Both the position numbers and the translations under genes were made by a program. 64,000 bases of DNA from Neobacillus sp. PS3-34 (GTDB lineage: Bacteria > Bacillota > Bacilli > Bacillales > Cytobacillaceae). The notes under the pieces were generated by a model. It ran no database searches. It was not told where the DNA came from and saw only the letters and a list, made by a program, of their open reading frames with translations. Of this stretch, positions 9,693 to 17,659 are shown piece by piece; position 1 is the stretch's first letter; each line of letters opens with the position of its first letter. The DNA lies in assembly GCF_030915465.1 (NCBI RefSeq), contig NZ_CP133267.1, positions 2,882,501-2,946,500 on the forward strand. The letters run 5' to 3'.

Positions 9693-9865
9693 CGTCTAGG
9701 AAATTATAAAATTAAATGATGTGGATACTTCTACAAGTTGTATTAATCTAGCTCCAGCACCCAGCCCCTCGGGGTCATAAGCCAAATCACTCCAGAAATC
9801 AGGATTTCCTGCTTGATTCGTCTTATGCCTGTCGGGGCTAACCAGGGCGCTTGAGCCTTTTGTTC
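9693..9865 (+). repeat. Dispersed foldback repeat, copy 1 (short form, 173 bp)
   Basis: Nearly identical to 47588-47820 apart from a 60-bp internal segment present only in that copy; only a handful of single-base differences are seen outside it. The element folds back on itself: AGCCCC pairs with GGGGCT, CATAAG with CTTATG, AATCA with TGATT, around a core AGAAATC/GATTTC. It lies directly behind a terminator, as does copy 2. The motif around CTAGCTCCAGC and GGGCGCTTG(A/C)GCC resembles an intergenic repeat I recall as widespread in Bacillus genomes. Confidence 0.85.
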
Positions 9866-9993
9866 TTAATGGGTGACAGGCACCATCCATTTTTATGGAA
9901 ATTATATCCGGTTATGAATCTATTTTATCCCCTCCAAACATTGTCACTATTCATCTGTTGTTTTTGTCAACAAATCGACAAAATTAGTGTTCT

Positions 9994-10019
9994 GTTTTAG
10001 CAGGAATAACATAGGGTAA
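9994..10019 (+). promoter_or_regulatory. Candidate sigma-B promoter for hpf
   Basis: GTTTTA (9994-9999), 14-base spacer, GGGTAA (10014-10019), close to the sigma-B consensus GTTTAA-N12-14-GGGTAT. The B. subtilis orthologue (yvyD) is known to be sigma-B and sigma-H dependent. Confidence 0.6.
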
Positions 10020-10063
10020 GATAGAAATGTAATTACATAGTCTTATCAAAAGGAGGAGTTTAC

Positions 10064-10618
10064 ATGAATTACAACATTCGTGGAGAAAACATTGAGGTAA
10101 CTCCAGCAATCAGAGAGTATGTTGAAAAGAAAATCTCCAAATTAGAGCGCTATTTTACCGAAACACCTGAGGCAAACGTAAATGTAAATTTAAAATTTTT
10201 CCAGGATAAAACATCCAAAGTAGAAGTGACGATTCCAATGCCGCACCTGGTATTACGTGCAGAGGAAACGAATGTGGATATGTACGCTGCGATCGATTTG
10301 ATTACAGATAAGCTTGAGCGCCAAATCCGCAAACACAAAACAAAGGTGAACCGCAAGTTCCGTGAAAAAGAAAACTTTACGGCAATGTTCTCTACCTTCG
10401 AAAACGCAGATGCACCTGCATTTGAAGAGGAAGAAGAGGAACTGGAAGTAGTCCGTACAAAGCGTTTCGACCTGAAGCCGATGGACAGTGAAGAAGCCAT
10501 CCTTCAGATGAACATGCTTGGGCACAACTTCTACGTGTTCACTAACGCCGAGTCAAACCGCACAAACGTCGTTTACAAGCGTACAGACGGCCGCTACGGC
10601 TTGATTGAAGCACAATAA
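10064..10618 (+). CDS. hpf: Ribosome hibernation promoting factor, long form
   Basis: Dimerises 70S ribosomes into inactive 100S particles in stationary phase or stress. At 184 residues it has the long-form architecture: an N-terminal S30AE domain (residues 1-98, MNYNIRGENIEVTPAIREYVEKK at the start), an acidic linker rich in Glu (about 120-132), and the C-terminal dimerisation domain (about 128-184), with RTKRFDLKPM and a GHNFYVFTNAE segment. RBS AAAGGAGGAG precedes ATG 10064. It is monocistronic, with a terminator at 10633-10663. In B. subtilis hpf (yvyD) is directly before secA; here almost 14 kb separates them. Confidence 0.96.
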   Translation: MNYNIRGENIEVTPAIREYVEKKISKLERYFTETPEANVNVNLKFFQDKTSKVEVTIPMPHLVLRAEETNVDMYAAIDLITDKLERQIRKHKTKVNRKFREKENFTAMFSTFENADAPAFEEEEEELEVVRTKRFDLKPMDSEEAILQMNMLGHNFYVFTNAESNRTNVVYKRTDGRYGLIEAQ

Positions 10619-10632
10619 TACTAGTAATAGCA

Positions 10633-10665
10633 AAATGCAGCCCGGGAAACCAGGGCTGCATTTTT
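10633..10665 (+). terminator. Intrinsic terminator after hpf
   Basis: Perfect 11-bp arms AAATGCAGCCC (10633-10643) and GGGCTGCATTT (10653-10663), ending in T5. Confidence 0.93.
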
Positions 10666-10985
10666 AAGCTAATCAGAATTTATATCAATAAATTCCGAAT
10701 GCATAAGAAAAACTAAGTCATCTGCTTAAAGGCTTGATGCCAAGTATTTCTAATCGTTCGGAACCTCCGAAAACCAGCAATACCAAGGCTTCAACCTAAT
10801 TTAATCAAACGTTTGATTAATAAATCTAAAATGCTCCAATCTGAAGCATGAAAGGCTGCCTTATGAAAGGGAGTAGCCTTGATGTTTCTGATGGTCAGAC
10901 TTCTATGAAATCCAGTCGTACCAAGGCTTAACCCCAATTTAATCAAACGTTTGATTAATAAATGTTTTCATCAAAAAGGTGATGA
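10666..10985. repeat. Non-coding region with a direct repeat carrying a 20-bp perfect palindrome twice
   Basis: No gene is seen. Palindromes (arms TTAATCAAAC / GTTTGATTAA, no spacer) lie at 10801-10820 and 10940-10959, 139 bases apart. Each is embedded in a longer imperfect direct repeat: TACCAAGGCTT upstream and TAATAAAT downstream are shared. A third palindrome copy is at 14129-14148. The perfect symmetry fits a dimeric repressor site of TetR type; a terminator role is less likely, because there is no loop and no T run. Confidence 0.8.
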
Positions 10986-12437
10986 TTAGGACGGTGCCGG
11001 CACCTTTTTTTGGAAAAAGGCATTTTTATAGAATGTATAGATGGTGAATATCCCGTAGCTTTGCAGAATCATGAAGCTTGGAATAATAAAGTACCTGTAC
11101 CTCGTTTGGATTTCGATTAATAGGTGAATGCTCATGTAGCCGATGATTAAAAGAAATATCAGGCAAACGTGAACATTTACTTTTCTTTCCAACGTCAGTT
11201 TAAGCATTGAGACGGCTACTAAAAACGCCATCGAAAGGTACATAAATCGTTCATACATATTCAAGGTTTCCATCAGGTCAGAATAGTCATGGACCTTTGA
11301 GCGCAATCCCCAGATCAATGATCCGTCGTCCATGGTCGCCCACATATACAGGAATTTTTCCTGGAAAAGATCCCACAAGGCCTCTTTGTCCTCAATCCGT
11401 TCCTGAATCAGCTGCTTTGATGCATCATCCCGTTCTTTTCCAAGAGGGAATTTGGATAGATATTTGGCATCTTCATCAGAAAAAACGCCCGTTGTATCGT
11501 GATTTAGGCCGGTCACAAACTTCCATAAAGGCTCCCTGTTCCCCAAGGGATATTGTGTAACCCCTGAGGATATAAACGAGCTGCTTACAAGTGCATGAAA
11601 TAAATAGTAGACAGCAATAAGACCTGCCAGTTTTCCTAAAAGAATAAAGCCTCTTTTATTTACATTGTTGAAAAAATAAGCGATTACTACATATAAGCCC
11701 ACTGCAAGCAGGATGAGGCTGCCTAAAGGCCTGATGATATCTCCGGCAGACAATAAGATGCCGATTAAAATCCACATATACTTACTCGATTCAAATCGGG
11801 TAATCAGTAAATAGAAGGATAGATAGAACAGGAAAGCGGCCAGGTGCTGATTCGTCAAAACGGACGCCAGGGCAATGTTAGGAATGAATAAGGCATATAA
11901 AATACTGCCAATGCGACCGCAAAATTCGTTAAATAGCCTGGTGGCTATTAGATAAATCATAATTACGGTGCCAGTGCTAAAAAGAATATTAAAAAGTTTT
12001 AACGTATAAGTGCCTTCGCCAAAAAGGTGCAGTATGAATGCCTGGTACATCGTAAATCCTAATTGATAAGCCCATCTGTTAAAATAAATCCCCTCGGATG
12101 TAAATCCAAAGTCGCCCTTTGCCGCTCTCACAGCGCTTTTATACATAATTTCGAAGTCGGAAACATTTAACGTATGAATGTTATTTATCCAGATCAGCCT
12201 TAAAATTACCGATAATAAAAGCAGAAGTACGAGGAAAACCTTTTTAGGAAGCTTTACCAGCAAAGCTGCCACGACAATGGTGACGACCAAGATAAGTAGG
12301 GCTGAATAATAGGTTGTTCCTGACTTATAGTTATCAGCAACGGCACCAAAACTCGCAATTAATATAATGATAAAAGCAGCCGTTACCAATACGGATAAAA
12401 ACTTGGTTGATATAAATTGTAAGTTTATTTCTCTCAT
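10986..12437 (-). CDS. Polytopic GT-C-type membrane glycosyltransferase (predicted)
   Basis: Integral-membrane protein of 483 residues with about 11-12 hydrophobic segments. The layout resembles GT39/GT83 (PMT/ArnT-like) enzymes that use polyprenyl-phosphate sugars at the outer membrane face: two early helices, a loop with SDFEIMYKSAVRAAKGDFG carrying acidic residues (about 98-116), and a late extracytoplasmic region. The start is ATG 12437; a GTG at 12446 is in frame but forms part of the ribosome site AAGGTG. It is divergent from the gtrB-gtrA pair. That fits three-component systems in which GtrB charges undecaprenyl phosphate, GtrA flips it and a GT-C enzyme transfers the sugar to a surface polymer. 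The acceptor is unknown. Confidence 0.7.
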   Translation of the reverse strand: MREINLQFISTKFLSVLVTAAFIIILIASFGAVADNYKSGTTYYSALLILVVTIVVAALLVKLPKKVFLVLLLLLSVILRLIWINNIHTLNVSDFEIMYKSAVRAAKGDFGFTSEGIYFNRWAYQLGFTMYQAFILHLFGEGTYTLKLFNILFSTGTVIMIYLIATRLFNEFCGRIGSILYALFIPNIALASVLTNQHLAAFLFYLSFYLLITRFESSKYMWILIGILLSAGDIIRPLGSLILLAVGLYVVIAYFFNNVNKRGFILLGKLAGLIAVYYLFHALVSSSFISSGVTQYPLGNREPLWKFVTGLNHDTTGVFSDEDAKYLSKFPLGKERDDASKQLIQERIEDKEALWDLFQEKFLYMWATMDDGSLIWGLRSKVHDYSDLMETLNMYERFMYLSMAFLVAVSMLKLTLERKVNVHVCLIFLLIIGYMSIHLLIEIQTRYRYFIIPSFMILQSYGIFTIYTFYKNAFFQKKVPAPS

Positions 12438-12762
12438 TTTCTTCACCTTATAATTTGGGAATTTTCAGGATTATAAGCCATTACTATGATATATATAGCA
12501 ATGCTATTCATTCTACCCCTTATTTTATAAAAAAGACAACAGTCATTAGACAGGATTATGACATGCCATTTAACCTCTATATTCCCAAGTAAGACATGGT
12601 ATATAACCTACCGCACGATAATTTGCTTTATCCAGGCAATTCAATCGCAAATCAATTGAAATAGAAAATTATCATGATAAAATGTAAAACCATAGAGCAT
12701 CACGTAATTTGATCTATAATTTTTTGCTAAAAATAGATATTGACCATGTAAGGAGCAGTGCA
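12438..12762. promoter_or_regulatory. Divergent intergenic region with candidate gtrB promoter
   Basis: About 325 bases with no ORF. A plausible sigma-A promoter for gtrB is TTGAAA (12656-12661), a 16-base spacer and TAAAAT (12678-12683), with the spacer containing the palindrome ATCATGAT. Nothing equally good was found for the leftward gene. Confidence 0.42.
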
Positions 12763-13730
12763 ATGAAGGAAATTACCATTTTAATCCCCGCCTATAACGA
12801 GGAAGAGGTTTTGTATCCTTTATATGAGCGATTAAATGCAGTGACAAGCCAGCTTGCCGAGTATTCATTTGAATTTTTATTTGTAAACGATGGCAGCAGG
12901 GACAATACGTTGAATTTAATAAAGCAATTAAGGCAAACCGATTCCCGTATCTCTTATGTGGACCTTTCACGGAACTTCGGCAAGGAAACAGCGATGATTG
13001 CCGGTCTGGATCACGCAAATGGTGATGCGGTCATTATTATCGATGCAGACCTTCAGGACCCGCCGGAGCTGATTCCTGAAATGATCAGGTACTGGGAAGA
13101 AGGCTATGATGATGTTTTTGCCAAAAGAAAATCACGAACAGGTGAGTCGTGGCTAAAAAAATGGACATCGGCCGATTTTACCGGCTGCTGAAAAAGACCA
13201 CAAAAATCCCGATCCAGGAGGATACCGGGGATTTTCGATTATTGGATAGAAGATTTGTAGAGGCTCTTAAACAAATAAGGGAATCTCAAAGATACACAAA
13301 GGGAATGTTCAGCTGGATTGGGTACAATAAAAAAGAAATATTGTTCGACCGGGATCCGAGAGCAGCCGGTGAAACAAAGTGGAATTACCTAAAGCTATTT
13401 GAATTGGCGATAGAGGGCATCACGTCCTTCACAACCTTCCCATTAAGGCTCTCATCCTTTTTGGGCGTCATTATCTCTGTTTTATCCTTTATATACATGG
13501 TTTGGATCATTGCCAAAACGCTTATATACGGAGATCCGGTAACAGGTTACCCTTCCATGATGACAGTCATCCTATTTATGGGCGGCATTCAGCTGCTGTC
13601 ACTGGGCGTCATCGGCGAATACCTTGGCAGAGTGTTCAATGAAACGAAGAATCGGCCTTTATATTTTGTTGATGAATACAATGGACAAAAAGTAACGAAT
13701 CGGGAGTCATACCAAAATGGGAAAATATAA
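12763..13730 (+). CDS. Undecaprenyl-phosphate glycosyltransferase, GtrB/CsbB type (one frameshift)
   Basis: Family-2 glycosyltransferase that loads a sugar onto undecaprenyl phosphate at the cytoplasmic face. It starts at ATG 12763 with AAGGAG; an upstream in-frame ATG at 12709 lacks a ribosome site. Motifs: IPAYNEEEVL at the N terminus, FVNDGSRDNT, the DxD-like DADLQDPPE, and two C-terminal membrane helices (about residues 225-300). One base is missing near 13173, where TSADFTGC-stop should read on as FYRLLKKTTKIPIQEDTGDFRLLDRR, the conserved continuation. Restored length is about 322 residues, normal for CsbB/YkcC. It overlaps gtrA by 14 bases. Confidence 0.85.
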
Positions 13731-14127
13731 AGAAATATTTTCGTACCTGGTTTTTGGCGGTTTAACTACATTAATCAATATCGTCACTTATTATGTTTGT
13801 GCGGATGTATTCCATATTGACTATAAAATCTCCACCACTATCGCCTGGATCATCTCAGTCCTGTTTGCTTATGTAACGAATAAATTATTTGTTTTTAACA
13901 GCCGGGTGAGAGACGTAAACGCAATAATGAAGGAATTTTTCTCATTTTTCTTTTTTAGAATCCTGTCTTACTTCCTGGATTTATTGACGATGATATTATT
14001 GGTTGAGGTACTGGCATGGAATGACATGGGCGCGAAAATCATTGCCAATGTATTGGTTGTTATTTTTAACTATGCTGCCAGCAAGCTGTTTATTTTTAAA
14101 AAAGAGAGAATATCGGCAGAGAAATAA
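13717..14127 (+). CDS. GtrA-family membrane protein (lipid-linked sugar flippase)
   Basis: Small membrane protein of 136 residues with four hydrophobic helices, the GtrA/DPMS3 family. It begins with the typical FSYLVFGGLTTLINIVTYY segment (residues 8-26) and carries the conserved AYVTNKLFVF and NYAASKLFIFKK motifs in the second and fourth helices. Members are thought to translocate undecaprenyl-phosphate-linked sugar outward. Start ATG 13717 lies inside the end of gtrB, so the two are translationally coupled. The copy of the 20-bp palindrome at 14129-14148 begins 2 bases after the stop. Confidence 0.88.
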   Translation: MGKYKEIFSYLVFGGLTTLINIVTYYVCADVFHIDYKISTTIAWIISVLFAYVTNKLFVFNSRVRDVNAIMKEFFSFFFFRILSYFLDLLTMILLVEVLAWNDMGAKIIANVLVVIFNYAASKLFIFKKERISAEK

Positions 14128-14128
14128 A

Positions 14129-14148
14129 TTAATCAAACGTTTGATTAA
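14129..14148. repeat. 20-bp perfect palindrome, third copy
   Basis: Arms TTAATCAAAC and GTTTGATTAA, identical to 10801-10820 and 10940-10959. Together the copies bracket the three-gene glycosylation block. Confidence 0.85.
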
Positions 14149-14320
14149 GAAAAATTTTCACATTCATTAAGATAGATGGCAATCAGCCTGGGAGTAATTC
14201 CCGGCTGTTTTTCTTTTTAGAAAAAGCGTCAAAAATGTTAGTATTAAAGAATTAGACCGAAAACGAGAAAAATATTGGGGTTCGGCAGAATGCCATTTTT
14301 TTAGATTGCGAGGAATAAAA

Positions 14321-15436
14321 ATGAGTGAAAAAATAAGCAGAAATGAACCGTGTCCGTGCGGGAGCGGGAAGAAATATAAAAAGTGCTGTGGCGCTAAAGA
14401 GGTTGTATCCATTTCTGAAGTGATTGACCGTGAAATATCATTACTTCAGAAGAATATCATCGATTATGCACCTTATCATTTTGAGGATGAAATTGTTGAA
14501 AGCTTTGAACAGCTTGTGGAGATCATTCCACATGCTGAAGAGGAAGAGTTAGAGCTTTATGAGCAGGTTCATGCCATCTGGTTTAGTCTTTTCCATTCAC
14601 TGGAGGATGGGGAAACCATTCTGGAAAAATTCATTGCTTCAGAAGGAAAAAAAATCAACCGTCATAAAGTAAGAGAAATATTGCATTCGTGGACTGAATC
14701 GAGAGCAATTGTCGGAACCATACTTGAAGCGGATGAGGATAAACTGATATTTGAAGATAGATTTAGTGGCCAAAAAGGTGAAGCCGTTTTGGTGAATGGA
14801 AGTCATGATGAAAAAAGCGGAAATTTTTTCATTGGGATCTTACTGCCGTACAATGAGAAATTTGTCTTTTACCCCATTCCGTTTGAATTGCCAGATCTGG
14901 AGCCTGAAGTGGCTTATGAGTTTATTGAAGATAAAGCATTGCAATTAGGCTATAGCGATCCAGAGGAGATGTTGAAGGATTTCTTTATGGAAATTATGAC
15001 AGATCTTCCGAGTGTTGATTTTGAATTGGAGCCCGATGACTTAGAGTGGGACAAGTCAGACTATCAAGAGGCTGCGGAAATTTTTAAAAGAAATATGGAG
15101 GAAAGCGGCGAAGAGACCACCTTCGCTGACTTGGGTATTCTGCTTTGGTATCAATTCTGTGAGCGAAAGCCAAAAGCTATCCAAAAGCCTGCGACGTATG
15201 CTGCCGCAATCCATTATCTGATTGGATCTTTCATGTCTCTTAATAAAAGGTATACGCAAAAAGACTTAGCAGCGATATACGATGTTTCGGCAGGAAGTAT
15301 TTCATCCAAATACCAGGAATTGAAACATGTACTGAATGATGAAATAGAACGTATCTATAAAGAACGTACAGCTGAATTGGCTGCTTTAAATAAAGCCTTA
15401 ACAGAAGAAAACGAAGAACTTAGAAGAGGGAAATAA
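14321..15436 (+). CDS. SEC-C motif protein of unknown function
   Basis: Cytoplasmic protein of 371 residues. Residues 6-22 contain the zinc-binding SEC-C motif [13 protein letters not shown], the same module as at the C terminus of SecA but here at the N terminus. A long acidic helical middle follows. A C-terminal region (about 290-345, YTQKDLAAIYDVSAGSISSKYQELKHVL) looks like a helix-turn-helix in a cyclin-like fold, followed by a coiled coil. The start is ATG 14321, with GAGGAA upstream; a TTG at 14306 is in frame but has no better signal. No pathway can be assigned; regulatory or RNA/DNA-binding roles are possible. It shares a bidirectional terminator with the opposing cytochrome gene. Confidence 0.78.
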   Translation: MSEKISRNEPCPCGSGKKYKKCCGAKEVVSISEVIDREISLLQKNIIDYAPYHFEDEIVESFEQLVEIIPHAEEEELELYEQVHAIWFSLFHSLEDGETILEKFIASEGKKINRHKVREILHSWTESRAIVGTILEADEDKLIFEDRFSGQKGEAVLVNGSHDEKSGNFFIGILLPYNEKFVFYPIPFELPDLEPEVAYEFIEDKALQLGYSDPEEMLKDFFMEIMTDLPSVDFELEPDDLEWDKSDYQEAAEIFKRNMEESGEETTFADLGILLWYQFCERKPKAIQKPATYAAAIHYLIGSFMSLNKRYTQKDLAAIYDVSAGSISSKYQELKHVLNDEIERIYKERTAELAALNKALTEENEELRRGK

Positions 15437-15466
15437 AAAATCGAGAGGGGGAAGCCTCTCGATTTT
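15437..15466. terminator. Bidirectional terminator between SEC-C gene and octaheme gene
   Basis: Arms AAAATCGAGAGG (15437-15448) and CCTCTCGATTTT (15455-15466) with A/T tracts on both sides, placed between convergent stops. Confidence 0.92.
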
Positions 15467-15468
15467 TA

Positions 15469-17400
15469 TTATGGAGCGGAACGGTCAACGCCGGTTTTTG
15501 GTGCGTGGGCGGCTTCCAAAAAGGCTTTGTCAATTGATTCCGGTTTAGCAGGGTCGAAGCTTGCTGAGTGGCAGGTCGAGCAAGCCTGCTGTCCTTTTGG
15601 TTTGGCAGGGTCATGGCCTTCTGATACGGTCTGATCGAGTTTTCCGATCCTGCCGTAAATAGTGGTTGAACCATTATGGCATTTAGTACAGAATTGGCGT
15701 TCAGAGGAAGCGGTCCAATCTTTTCCTGACATCGTAAATTTATTACTAGTCTCAGCATTACCGAGCTGGTTTCTTAAGAGCTTTATATTGTCTGATCCAT
15801 GTGTATCATGGCACTCTGCACAAGGGATTGGTCCATTTAAAGGACTGCCGTCATCCTGCGTTTGTTTTCCTTCCGGCAGTGTGAAATTATGGCCTGAGCT
15901 GGAATCAGCATAATAGGTTTCAATATCAGCCATTGTTGGGTCAATTGTTTTTTTGGCAGCGTTGTGGCAACGCAGGCACAATGAGTAATCTGAAACAGTT
16001 TGGACGGTTCGGTCAGGGTTCTTATCCAATACTTTCGCAGTAATCGTGCCTTCAGCGGTAAATGACTTATTGTATTTTAGTACTTCATAAATACCTGGAT
16101 ACTTATTTTGATCATAGATCGAAGTATCACCATGGCAGGTATCACATGATGTTTCTGCACTATCAACCACAAGGGAAGTTAATCCATTACTATTTCTGTC
16201 TTCATCTTTATGGGTATAAACGTAATGATCTTTTAATATGTTTTGATTTTGCTCCGACCATTCCAGATGTGGATTGTGGCAACTTGTACAGGACTCAGCT
16301 TGTTTCAAATTATTAGTTCCAGTCTGAGAATATTCAGCAGGATTATTATGATGATAAGCTTTCTCCATCTGATTAATTATCGGTGCGTTCAATGTTCCGT
16401 CATGGCATGCCATACAATAGTTTTGAGATGGATCTGCTTTAAGCTTATCGTTGAAAGTAACTTGGTAGGAGCCGCCTTCAAGGGAATTATTCATCCCGAG
16501 ATGTGTACTGTGGCAGGCAGCACACATATTGGTATTTAATGCATAATGGCCATGAGGATTTTCAGTTTCATCCAAGTCACTCTTGGTAGTGAACTTGAAA
16601 AATTTAGTATTGATCGGATTATCCAAGTCATCCATTATTGCAGAGTCAACATAAACTAAATAGGTTGTGTTTAATGCTAATGGACTGGTGGGAGTAAAAG
16701 TAATTTCATACGTATATTTTTCTGATTGATTGCTGTTTTTTGTTATGCTAGAGGACCCAATTATAGAGGTAGTGCCAGCTGTGACCTTTATTGGATTATA
16801 AGGAACTCCAGTCGATTCAATCTTACTCACGAACTGGTTCATTGGGTTGTCGTCAATAATTGTTATTTTAATTTTCGCATCCTGAGGTACTCTTGTTAAA
16901 TCCTCACCAATTCTCTCTTTGCCATCTTGAATGATTCCTGCAGAAGAAATAAAAGGCCTGTTTGAAACAGTAAATGAAATAGAGGCAGTGGCTGTTATTG
17001 GTTCGGGTAAATCAGATTTTTCTTTGATTTCTACCGAAAAATTATGAGATCCTTCTTTAAGAGATTTAGTAAAAGTCCATGTTTTACTTGTTTCGTTGTT
17101 ACCGAAAATCCATTCAGCAGGTGTATTATCAGAATTTGAAATTTCTACTCCTTGATCATATGCGGTAAATAATAGTTCAGACATTTGTTGGACATTATCA
17201 TCCGTATAGGTACCTGAAATAACAACTTTTCCTGTATTGATCATTGCGTCAGCTGCAGGGGAACTAATCGTAATAGCAGGCGGATCGCCAGCTGCAGAAA
17301 ATGCTACATTCATGGGCGAAATGAATAGTGAGGAAGATATTAAAATAAATGCTAATAAACTAAATAAAAATGCATTTTTAATCCTTGTAGTTATTTTCAT
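15469..17400 (-). CDS. Secreted octaheme c-type cytochrome with Ig-like N-terminal domains
   Basis: Exported protein of 643 residues with eight CXXCH motifs: CAACH, CMACH, CTSCH, CDTCH, CLRCH, CAECH, CTKCH and CSTCH, spread over about residues 290-625. Residues 1-36 are a Sec signal ending AFSA, with no lipobox. Residues 40-275 are beta-rich: a bacterial Ig/cadherin-like segment (ITISSPAADAMINTGKVVISGTY) and a Big_5-like segment. Spacing such as CHDGT, CHNPH and CHDTHG matches the doubled-CXXCH family of surface cytochromes. It has its own transcription unit: the terminator of the 6-heme gene lies upstream and a terminator follows. A role in electron transfer at the cell surface is inferred. 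The electron acceptor is unknown. Confidence 0.85.
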   Translation of the reverse strand: MKITTRIKNAFLFSLLAFILISSSLFISPMNVAFSAAGDPPAITISSPAADAMINTGKVVISGTYTDDNVQQMSELLFTAYDQGVEISNSDNTPAEWIFGNNETSKTWTFTKSLKEGSHNFSVEIKEKSDLPEPITATASISFTVSNRPFISSAGIIQDGKERIGEDLTRVPQDAKIKITIIDDNPMNQFVSKIESTGVPYNPIKVTAGTTSIIGSSSITKNSNQSEKYTYEITFTPTSPLALNTTYLVYVDSAIMDDLDNPINTKFFKFTTKSDLDETENPHGHYALNTNMCAACHSTHLGMNNSLEGGSYQVTFNDKLKADPSQNYCMACHDGTLNAPIINQMEKAYHHNNPAEYSQTGTNNLKQAESCTSCHNPHLEWSEQNQNILKDHYVYTHKDEDRNSNGLTSLVVDSAETSCDTCHGDTSIYDQNKYPGIYEVLKYNKSFTAEGTITAKVLDKNPDRTVQTVSDYSLCLRCHNAAKKTIDPTMADIETYYADSSSGHNFTLPEGKQTQDDGSPLNGPIPCAECHDTHGSDNIKLLRNQLGNAETSNKFTMSGKDWTASSERQFCTKCHNGSTTIYGRIGKLDQTVSEGHDPAKPKGQQACSTCHSASFDPAKPESIDKAFLEAAHAPKTGVDRSAP

Positions 17401-17550
17401 TTCATGTCATCTCTTTTTCCTGTTAATTTATGTGAGTAAATAGAATTTGTTATTTATATATAGGGATTATATGTATATTATAGCAGTGGAAATGGGAGGA
17501 AGTTGGGGCGGAAATGGAGCGATTCTTTGACAAATTTGTGTCCTTGTATA

Positions 17551-17590
17551 ATAATAAAAACAAGGCAGCAATATCACTATTACTGCCTTG
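17551..17590 (-). terminator. Intrinsic terminator of the multiheme operon
   Basis: Arms CAAGGCAG (17561-17568) and CTGCCTTG (17583-17590), with inner AATA/TATT pairing. Read leftward, a T-rich tail (17551-17560) follows. It separates the 6-heme gene from the 8-heme gene. Confidence 0.85.
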
Positions 17591-17659
17591 CCAATGACAA
17601 TTAAATTTCATTTTTCTTAAAGCTAACAAGTAGTGGCGCTATTTGTTGGCTTTTTATTG

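Noticed and set aside
15056..15259. Short antisense and overlapping ORFs throughout (for example inside the SEC-C gene)
   Set aside because: They shadow real genes, have no ribosome sites and no family-like sequence.
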